From contig JANVFP010000028.1 in the NCBI GenBank assembly GCA_027919835.1, forward strand, positions 1 through 64,000: DNA of 64,000 nucleotides, read 5' to 3'. Below, piece by piece: positions 55,902-64,000 of the stretch. Under the pieces are notes generated by a model that worked only from the letters and a program-made list of their open reading frames with translations, was not told the DNA's origin and searched no databases. Position 1 is the first letter of the stretch. The number at the start of each line of letters is the position of its first letter. Made by a program: the position numbers and the translations under genes. The stretch comes from Lentinula raphanica (Eukaryota; Basidiomycota; Agaricomycetes; Agaricales; Omphalotaceae).

Positions 55902-56804
55902 GGTGGAGAAGGGTGTTTCGTCACAGTTTTCACACTGGCGGAAGTCGATCTGTATATACTTGTTGCTTCTCGATGTCCCTAGTTCAAGAGGACTACTGAT
56001 ACAATCCGCTTCCCCTAACGAGCTCTTGACGATGATACTCAAGTCGCAAGCCCAGTGAGAACACTGCGGCTCCCTGTAGAAGCTTTCATTTATGGATAGC
56101 GTGTTCTTGGAGTGGAAATTAGACCCGTAGGCTCTTCACAGGCTCTTCACGATGAACCACTCCAAATTTAAGATTCTTGAGCCGTGTTGAGGGGAAGCGC
56201 CCTAGGCGTCTAAATACATTGTATGCGGTCAACGGTCGATAGACGCCCACGACGCGACTTCCTTTACATCTACCATATGACCTATACCTCTCCATTCACG
56301 CGCTATTCAACCAACACCATCTTCCGACAAGTCGACGATTCGGAGCATCTCTATGGGCGGAACTTACAGCTCGGAGTAAACCCTCTCCTCAACCCTTCCC
56401 TGTGGGTTTCTGGCCAGGTGATCCTACGGAAAGCCTCGAAACAGTAGACTTGATTCTTTGGTGGTCCTCCTGCTCGATAGCATCCGTCCTCTCCGTTCCC
56501 TTTGCATATGCTTATGGGCCAAAACCGGGATATCAACTTCAAAACGACTTCGCCAAGATTCAACAGTCGACTCTTGCTGTGATTTTTCAGCACCACTCCG
56601 TCCTTTACGGCAAGGTCGGGTTCATAATCCGATGTCTGTTGGAAATTTCAGCTTCCTTTCAGAGTCACTCGTTGTCCGTTGCTTGTGCACTAGGATCGAA
56701 AACCTATTATACCGGTCATTGAAGCATGCAAGAATCGGATAACACTCGCCAGCGTTCTGTTCTGACCCGACTCGGAAACTTGGCAAAGGCGGATCCAGAG
56801 AAGC
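55902..56804. other. Intergenic, no gene seen
   Basis: Frames at 56223-56740 have no domain or consistent splicing. TATATAAG at 56805-56812 is 41 bp before the GH30 start. Confidence 0.45.
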
Positions 56805-56852
56805 TATATAAGCTAGATCTTCCTGGGTATGCGTACGAGATTCTCGTCCAGA

Positions 56853-59362
56853 ATGGCTCCAAAGTACAAATCTTATGTGCTCTCGCTGTGGTTATTCGCT
56901 TTATCTGAACGCATTTCGTGCCAGCAGATATTCGACGTCGTGAGTTACTCTGACGATTTGGAGCATGTTATAGTTTTCTGATACTGATGATATTGCAGTG
57001 GCAAACCACTTGGGATAGATCGACACTTTTCACCCCTCTGACGCGAACTGCGTCTACTGCGATCAATTTTAACCCAAGTACGAGCTCACTTCCGACCAAC
57101 GTGAACATCGTGGTCGATGATACAGTCAGGTATCAGGATATCGTTGGTTTCGGAGGCACTCTGAGTGAGCACGTTTTTTCCAACTGTGCACCATAGAACA
57201 AATGTTGATTCCTTCTGCAGCGGACTCCGCGGCTCTGACGTTGAAGAATTTGAAGGTACCATTCATGTATCAGCATGCCTTGTTGGATATCGCCAATTCT
57301 GATCACACAGACTGTGAACTCCGACAACTACTGGAACCTCCTCAACTACATGTTTAACCCAAAGGACGGTGCAAACGCAGCAGGTTTGAACTACGTTCGT
57401 GTCCCAATCGGTGCTTCCGATTTCTCTGCCTCCGGTATGTTCTTCGCAAAGATTCGTGCTGGACTGGGCCTTACTTCAATCCTCGCGTCAATGCGGACGT
57501 AGTATACAGCCTGGATGATTCGAGTGGCGATACGTCGTTCAATAGTTTCAATATCAATCGCGTCCCAGCGTATGTTTTCGAAGTTTTGAAAGATATACTA
57601 TCGATCAATGATATATTAAAGGTGAGTTCATAGACTCTATGTCTTCTTTACGCACAGCAAGCACTGACATATCACTAGGTTCATATCCTTCCTTGGTCTC
57701 CGGTAATGGTTTCTCATGCACGTCTCTATCGATTAATACTCAGGAGAACTTTCTTCTATAAGCCCTCGTGGATGAAAGACAGCGGAACAATGAACGGCGG
57801 TTCAATGAGACCTGATATGATCTCATTTTGTGCGGTCTGCTTCAATACGTTTGTAGGAAACAGATATTGACCCTCAAGTCCAGATCCAACGTATCTTCTG
57901 AAGGCAGTCAAAGGTTTTCAAGGGATGGGCATCCCTATCTATGCTGTGTCGATTCAGGTATGTTCGATCTATACAGCTCTTGCCGTCGCCCTAGTTCACC
58001 CTTCGCGGCCAAGAACGAACCTCAGAACTCGAATCCTACGTATCCTTCTTGTGCTCTTGCACCAGACGTGGAAGCCCAAATCGGTTCCGCCTTGCGCTTG
58101 CTTCTAAACGATAATAGTCTATCCGAGGTGAAAATTATCGGCTACGAGGTGAATAAGATGTTCTTCAATGAATCATTGAACGATCTAATCTCTAGCGCTC
58201 TCGATCGTAGCATAATTGGGATGACGCTGGAACGTATCCAGTGACGGTGGTGAGAATCTTTTGGGGTACGCTGATACAGAGAGTTGACCTAGATTTGGTT
58301 TATACAGATACAGGATGCGCCGGATGCTTTCGCTGGAGTAGCGTATGTTCACTTCCACAAGATATGTTGACTTTGCTTATAGTTCGGGTTTTGTTCTCAG
58401 ATTTCACTGCTACGAAGGCAATGTAGATGAGCAGGACGACTTTCATAACGCTGAGCCTTCCAAGGTATGTATAATATTCTCTGTCAGCATGTAAACTCAT
58501 TGATCGGTCGTCGTTAGGAGATCTATTTGACGGAATGTTCTGGAACTTTGAACTCAGACTGGTGGAGTGATATAAAAGTCAGTTTTCAACCAGTTAGATG
58601 AAGTTTGTGAGTATTGGACTGACGTATCCACAGTGGGACATGGATAACTTGTGAGTTTCCGAGTCTTAGTAACCCATATGATATGTATCTGACTTGGGCT
58701 AGATGGATAGGCGCACTGGAACACAACGCCAAATCTGTGAAGCAATCGTGTTATAGTTTCCATCATTCTTGCTTAACATTCTTAGGGCCTCATGTGGAAC
58801 ATCGCCTTGGACGGTAACGGGAAGCCAATGCTTCCTGGCGCCAACAGCTGTAGTGGGAACGGAGGAGGCTGTCGGGCGTTGGTGACTGTAAACAGTGACG
58901 GCTCCTATTCTCTGAATCAAGAATTCTATTCAATGGCACATGCGTCGAAAGCCATCATCCCTAAAGACCCTGGAGGGCCTTTTGGAACCCGGATCCGAGT
59001 CTCTGTGACTGGCTCCCTCGGATGGGCGCTCAGAGTCGGAGCATATGTTACTGGACGCACGAACTCGGGCGATTGGTCAAGGTACTCGATCGTCGTATTG
59101 AATTGTGAGCTAGAAGATCTTCTGTCGTCGAATGACGCGCCTCATTTCTGAGATTCGCTTGACATAGGGTTCGATACTGATGGCTCGGGAAACTGGAGTC
59201 CCACTCCTGTCACTGCCTCTATCTCGTTCAGAGGCTTGCAAGTAAGTTTACGACTCACTACGTTGCATGTTTCTATTGATAAGAATGAATTGCTATCAGG
59301 CGACATATACGTTTCCCGTTGGGGTATCCACCATATGGTGGTACGCACCCTCCACACCATGA
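56853..59362 (+). CDS. GH30 glycoside hydrolase (endo-beta-1,6-glucanase/galactanase type)
   Basis: A heavily split gene with at least 15 introns. The start MAPKYKSYVLSLWLFALSER is a signal peptide. Conserved GH30 blocks occur in order: YQDIVGFGGTLTDSAA, NYWNLLNYMF, GLNYVRVPIGASDFSAS, VHILPWSPPSWMKDSGTMNG, IPIYAVSIQNEPQNSNPTYP (the acid/base Glu in NEP), VKIIGYEHNWDDAGTYP, AGVAFHCYEGN, EIYLTECSGT (the nucleophile Glu), and EHNAKSGLMWNIALDGNGKP. The C-terminal beta-sandwich ends FPVGVSTIWWYAPSTP at TGA 59360-59362. The exon between 57789 and 57880 is the least certain: the expected link between GGSM and YLLKAVKGFQG needs an intron ending about 57883. The enzyme would cut beta-1,6-glucan of fungal walls. 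Confidence 0.88.
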
Positions 59363-60607
59363 TATCCCTCTTCCGAGCCATGTTCTTACTTGTCTTCATT
59401 TCCTGCCTCTCGTCTAATATTGGTCAGGATAACTTATCACTTCCTTATAGCCAAGTAACACCGGCATGTATATATATATACTATATACTGTAGCTTACCA
59501 CGAAACCTCCAATATACAAACCGGATACTCATCGACTGTATGATGGACTCCGTAACATCCATATGAGAGTGCGTCAGTCTCATCTCGAACGGGCGCCTGT
59601 TTATCATGTTGGGTAAAGTGGCTGTGCCCGATGCTTTTTTTGTTTCTATCTACCACGCTCGTCGCTTTCACCCGACAACTTTGAAAGGTGACGGGGTACG
59701 CAACAAGGGCACTCGGCTACATATTAAGGGCATTAGGACAGGCTATGAGCTCTTCATCCTCAACGTGTTATTGTGCCCCCATCGAGGTCCATTTATTCGA
59801 GAATATCGTTTATGAACGAGCTAGAGCCTGGTGACGATGGTGACGATAGTGACGACCAATCACTTGCAACATCGGACAATGGTATGGAATGCTCTTATAC
59901 ATATTGGTACGATCTCACAAGCATGGACTCTCAAGAACGCGCCTTTGAAGAATTGAATTGTCTCCGAAATGAAAATCTTGCTGCGCGTGGCTCGAGGTGG
60001 CAGGCTGCACAAATCCCTTTGACGGCGGGAGAAGTGAAGGAGAACTCAAAGATCTAGAGGGCTATCTGTGACCTCGTCGGTGAGTCGAGCTTGTCTTTGA
60101 TTCGTGGTGTTTTGACCAACGAAATCCTTGCTAGTCTATGTTTCGACTACACCGTGATTCGAGTTCTTGGACATTCAGATTGCTTGCAAACGGTTTTTGA
60201 GCGTGTGAACTAATCGTGAGGCGCGATTCCTGGATTTCATACTCTATATCTCACCGCGAAGTGCCAGGAAGTAATGGTGGAAACTCTCACTTAAGAATAG
60301 AACATAGATACCGGTCATCTTCTGAAGTTGGACCCTGGCAGGCTGAAATTCCGACATCTCCAATCCTGGACTTATCACATCTCCATGTCTCTCGTTCTTT
60401 GCTGTCTTTGTTCACAAAGAACCTGGCTTGTTATCTTGCGAGGCTGCGGGATAGAAGCAACCACTCATGTCGTTGCTACTATCACGCAGGTCTTTGCTCT
60501 TCAAAGAACTGTTGACGATTAAAAGGACGCCGGTCCTCCACTTCTTCCACTCAAAAGCTACGGCTATAGACATTGCGATTTTCAGTGGCCCGCCTTCAAC
60601 AACGTCA
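59363..60607. other. Intergenic, one weak short frame
   Basis: An open frame 59812-60057 (MNELEPGDDGDDSDDQS start, acidic) is possible but has no domain or neighbour support. A (TA)n run lies near 59470. Confidence 0.4.
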
Positions 60608-61676
60608 ATGTCGAGTCCTTCCCCAACCTCAAAATTCTCGCCTCTGCGCCATAACCCTTACGACTCTGCCGCAATTTCTTCAAAGACACGGCCCATGCGT
60701 CCACTTGATCTACCCTCTGGCTCCATTGAAAATCAGTCTAGTGATTCGTGTAAGATTCCATAGTCTCGTAGTGGTGTTGCGTCTTGCTCAGTATTGATCC
60801 ACAGTCGTCCCTTACCCATTCTATATTCCGGATTTCTCCAAAGACTTCCTCCCATATTCGACGACAATTCCTCTTTACTCTCCCTCTACAAGTCCTATTC
60901 ACGAGCACCACGACTTGTCCTGTCATTCAGGATGCTCGATCGAATCTGGGAGTGTTCCTGCCCGGTCGGTATTGAAGCAAAGTAATTCACAGCATGCAGG
61001 AGAGTCGGTAGCTTGTAAGTCAACCGAAACTGTAGCAAACATCACAAACTGAATCATCATAGGCTCTCCTGTCTCCTTAGCACGTTCGAAGCGTCGAAAA
61101 ATGCTCAACATGCATCCTCTTCTCGCCAGTTCCCAGTCTAATCGCGCACCAATCTGTTATGACGTCTCCCGCCCACCGTCTACTCAAACGATCGTAGACC
61201 AAAACACGCAAAGTGCCATACCAACACATACACTCAAGCAACCTGCTACAGATCCTCATACCATGTCTCGATTCGTTCTTACAAGCGGCAAATTTCCTTG
61301 GCCCGTCATCGTGGAAGCTGGTTGTTCCTTACAAAAAACAGATACTTCATCCAAAATCTGTACGGGTAGCACTTCAGCTTCAAGCCTCACTCATCGATCT
61401 TCCCTTTTCGTGTCGTGCGCCGATGTCCTACACGCGGTGCATAACACGCTCTCGCAACCCGCCACACCGGAAGAATGGGAAGCGCTTGGTCATGGCAGTT
61501 ATGCTCAGCGAAAGATTTCGCGCGCGTACGACCGTCGGTGTCGTTCCCAGGGTGGTGGGTGGGATGAAGGCGTTCGAAGAGTGGATTGGTTGGGAAGGCA
61601 TTCTCGGCTGATTGGCATTGAGATTGACAAGGAAGGGGGCTCTAGCGTTGGAAACATCGTCTTTGGAAGATCCTGA
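60608..61676 (+). CDS. DUF6699-type fungal protein
   Basis: Exons 60608-60749, 60805-61014 and 61063-61676 fit in phase and give 321 residues. The first 170 residues are Ser/Pro-rich and disordered with a basic ARSKRRK. The folded part is the family I know as DUF6699: LLASSQSNRAPICYDVSRPP, ATDPHTMSRFVL, GKFPWPVIVEAG, SCADVLHAVHNTLSQPATPE, EWEALGHGSYAQRKISRAYD, RRC, GGGWDEGVRRVDWLGRHSRL and IGIEIDKEGGSSVG. The family is abundant in Agaricomycetes and has no known biochemical function. The CKKTD-like insert near KICTGSTSASSLTHRSS is unusual for the fold and may hide a small unspliced intron. Confidence 0.8.
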
Positions 61677-62569
61677 TGATAGGTCCCTTGCTTCGAGTCG
61701 ATTCCGGATTGGCCGGGATTGACCTGATGTAACTAGAGGAAGTTTGAACACAGAATCGCACTTGCTTGAAATTGAAGTTGAGACAGTTGTTTACTGTCAA
61801 AACTCATTAGACGTTCCAGCCCAGGACAGTGGACACCTCCAACGCTCCGACGGGCAAATAAAGGCAAATAAATTGTCTGATCACTACTCACAGTATATCC
61901 AACTGATGATTCCGAGCAGAGTCTTTTCTATACTCAGTCGTGCTGTTTCGTGCTGACAGCCAATCTTATCACATCTAGGTCCTTTTGTTTATCAAGAGCG
62001 GAAACTCAGAAGAGGAGAGGGATGTATCGAAGGTGAGGCAGCGCCTAGCAGGGAGAGGAGGGGAGGGGAGAGGAAGGCCTGCAGGGACTTCTGAAGAGGA
62101 TACTTCCCGAAACAGCTGATGACGTTCTCTACCGCTACGGCCCTCAACATCAGTCAAGAGTCAAGACTCAAAATTGAAAACAGTCTCCCGACGGACTCTT
62201 GAGCTCTAGCTCCTCCGTCGGCTTACCGTTTCTTTCCTAGAAAAATATCAATTTTAGGAGGTGGCTTTCAATGTTCATGGTCGAGCTTTCATACCCACCT
62301 CTTCATGCTGTTCTAGATTGACCTCTAAAACGCGAATTTGCAAACAGTCAAACTTTGCAAGAGCACACTTGTGCATAGAATCTTCAAAACGAGTAGGCTT
62401 CTGAAGAATGCAGTGGACTGGGTGCGAATAACAGATTTCCATCCCATCGGACGTCGCAACGTTGATCAATGATTGATACGAAGGAATATTCCGTCGTCTG
62501 ATGTTTGTCTCCGACTCTCTGAGCCTCTCAGGGCCCAAATTATCCTATAAGCTCCTATTACTTACTGCA
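61677..62569. other. Intergenic, no gene seen
   Basis: Contains a purine-rich AGGGAGAGGAGGGGAGGGG stretch near 62050. No coding support. Confidence 0.45.
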
Positions 62570-62577
62570 TATAAAAA
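62570..62577 (+). promoter_or_regulatory. TATA box of the small secreted peptide
   Basis: TATAAAAA, 119 bp before the ATG, followed by a CTTC/CACC-rich leader. Confidence 0.45.
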
Positions 62578-62695
62578 CCAGACGGTCTTTCATCTTCACC
62601 CCAGAACGAGTGAACCTCCCCTCCTTCACCTCGCACTCTGTTTAGTACGAGTCCTACATACCTCGAACCAAACAACAAGGAAACCTATTCTTTCT

Positions 62696-62952
62696 ATGGC
62701 TCGCTGGACTCGACTTCTCGAACCCCTCTTGGTCTGCGCTGTCGTCCTAGGCACTGTGACTACGGCTACCCCATTGCCCGCGTATGTGACACAGGGATTT
62801 CTCCCGTTTTCAATTCCTTTCCAACTTTACCAATGCTAAAACGACGTATCTTGCTTGCATTTCGCAGTCCATCCGAAGGGGAGCTGGTTGCTCGCGACTG
62901 GTTCTGCTTTGCTTGCCTCGGTCGAATCGTCAACCACCGCCCTGGAAAGTGA
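62696..62952 (+). CDS. Possible small secreted protein, 56 aa
   Basis: Exons 62696-62781 and 62868-62952 join in phase through a GTATGT...CGCAG intron. The product begins MARWTRLLEPLLVCAVVLG followed by TVTTATPLPA, a good signal peptide, then PSEGELVARDWFCFACLGR and a short end. Mature length would be only about 30 residues with two Cys. No family is recognised. It could be part of a longer gene with further introns (the GTGAAC after PGK is a weak donor), or a decayed one. Confidence 0.4.
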
Positions 62953-64000
62953 ACGAGATGCAGTCGTTCATTGCATTCTGAAATCTTGCCCTGTCGAAGG
63001 TGGCCTATATCCCGCTCAAGTTGATGGAATAATCTAACGTATCACACTCTGCAGGCTCATACAGCGTTGATGAATGAAGAGTATGTAGGGATAGGTAGGG
63101 ACTCGGAAAGTCATGATATTCTTGTGGCGGCATTGGGCAATATTCATCGTAATTTAAGTTTAACACGGTCATCCTCAGGCAATACTAGTTTCTTCTCGTT
63201 CATGCGCGAATTCCTTGCTTCAACACTTCTCTTTAGTACTCAAGTCTTGGAAGTTGCCAGGTATGTTCAGCTTTGCGTATACATAACTGAGTTCTTCAAC
63301 GGCACATCGATCATCATGAAATTATATCAACCTGTAGGCTCATGTAGGTCACCAGTGAAAGGCAGTAGATGCAATATTCCGGAATCCGATTTCACTTCAA
63401 CTTAACCAGGAAACAGTGTAAGATTATGTTTTCCGCTGTTCAGCTAAATTCTAGCACTGAAGAACAATTGAACAGTAACCCTGCGCACCTTTCTGAGCGC
63501 GCTGCGCCCCAGCTTTGAAGTTGTTTGTTACTATTGTTGGTTGAGTGTCACTTAGTTGTGAGGTCGAAGTTCGTTGCTCTCCTCTATTTATTTGCAGCCA
63601 CCACGAAGACTCATCTCATTCTATCTCCAAAACTGATGTACTAGCGTCTACCAGCATTTTTCGCGTCTGAAATGAGGGTCACGGAAACACTTTGAATCAT
63701 GATCTTAGCCGCTCAAAGTAGTATGTCAAAACTCAAGTTGCCTCCGAAGATGCTGCCGAAGAGTAATGTACCAGTCTTGTCTCCCACAGATGGCACGCTC
63801 TGATATGCTCTATGCCCATGCCTACTATATCCTCAAATTTCTCTATACGCGGGCCCTCGTGTCATCGGAGAGCCTTCAGGCTGCCACCGGAGTTCATTTC
63901 GCTCCTCAATGCCGCCCCAAACGGTGCATTCTCAAAGCTAAAAGTCACATAAGGAGGTATGCCACGGCAACCATGCGTATCATTACCTTTCCTTTTCTTG
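62953..64000. other. Right end of window, no supported gene
   Basis: Frames at 63067-63405 carry no recognised domain. TATTTATTTG near 63588 is the only TATA-like feature seen. Confidence 0.4.

Noticed and set aside
56223..56742. Overlapping frames upstream of the GH30 gene
   Set aside because: No conserved blocks and no phase-consistent splicing with the GH30 exons.
1..64000. tRNA or rRNA genes
   Set aside because: GGTTCGA-like matches were checked where noticed (for example near 45640) but none sits in a cloverleaf context; a covariance-model scan would be decisive.

Overview
This window reads as chromosomal DNA of a mushroom-forming basidiomycete (Agaricomycete). The genes are split by many short introns, mostly about 50-65 nt with GT-AG ends. 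Several families are typical of that group: a tiny MCRRR...CWQY Cys-rich protein, a DUF6699 protein and KEL3- and shugoshin-type genes. The mobile elements include a CACTA foldback and a Harbinger-type MITE. All gene models below were spliced by hand from the sequence; exon ends were checked for reading phase where coordinates are given.

Region 1 (1 to about 14.4 kb) is an AT-rich, repeat-dense compartment. It holds a 5'-truncated unknown gene and a pair of uncharacterised spliced genes (4160-5492 and 6083-6830) that share a duplicated promoter and leader. The first of the pair has a possible BAH-like fold. The rest is satellites and tandem repeats (GGTCGACATT array, 164-bp repeat, a dispersed ~225-bp family), a 690-bp Harbinger-like MITE with TTA target duplication, a purine-rich minisatellite and a frame-broken retroelement-like ORF.

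Region 2 (14.4 to 48.9 kb) is conserved housekeeping sequence: SEC31 (COPII coat), a 76-aa Cys-r rich protein, shugoshin with a broken reading frame, BRR2 (U5 snRNP helicase), an eIF4E-family cap-binding protein, a seven-helix receptor-like protein, KEL3 (Kelch repeats), an APH-type kinase-like protein, a zinc alcohol dehydrogenase, an unknown protein, and the CCAAT-binding subunit HAP3/NF-YB. A 744-bp CACTA foldback element has inserted exactly at the stop codon of the alcohol dehydrogenase.

Region 3 (49 to 64 kb) is rich in secreted proteins: a Ser/Thr-rich GPI-type protein, an esterase-like phytase-family protein, a GH30 glycosidase and a possible 56-aa secreted peptide. Between them lie an F-box protein and a DUF6699 protein. 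Genes are not in operons; neighbours are divergent (shugoshin/BRR2, eIF4E/receptor, alcohol dehydrogenase/unknown) or convergent (BRR2/eIF4E, APH/alcohol dehydrogenase). No CRISPR, rRNA or tRNA was recognised.
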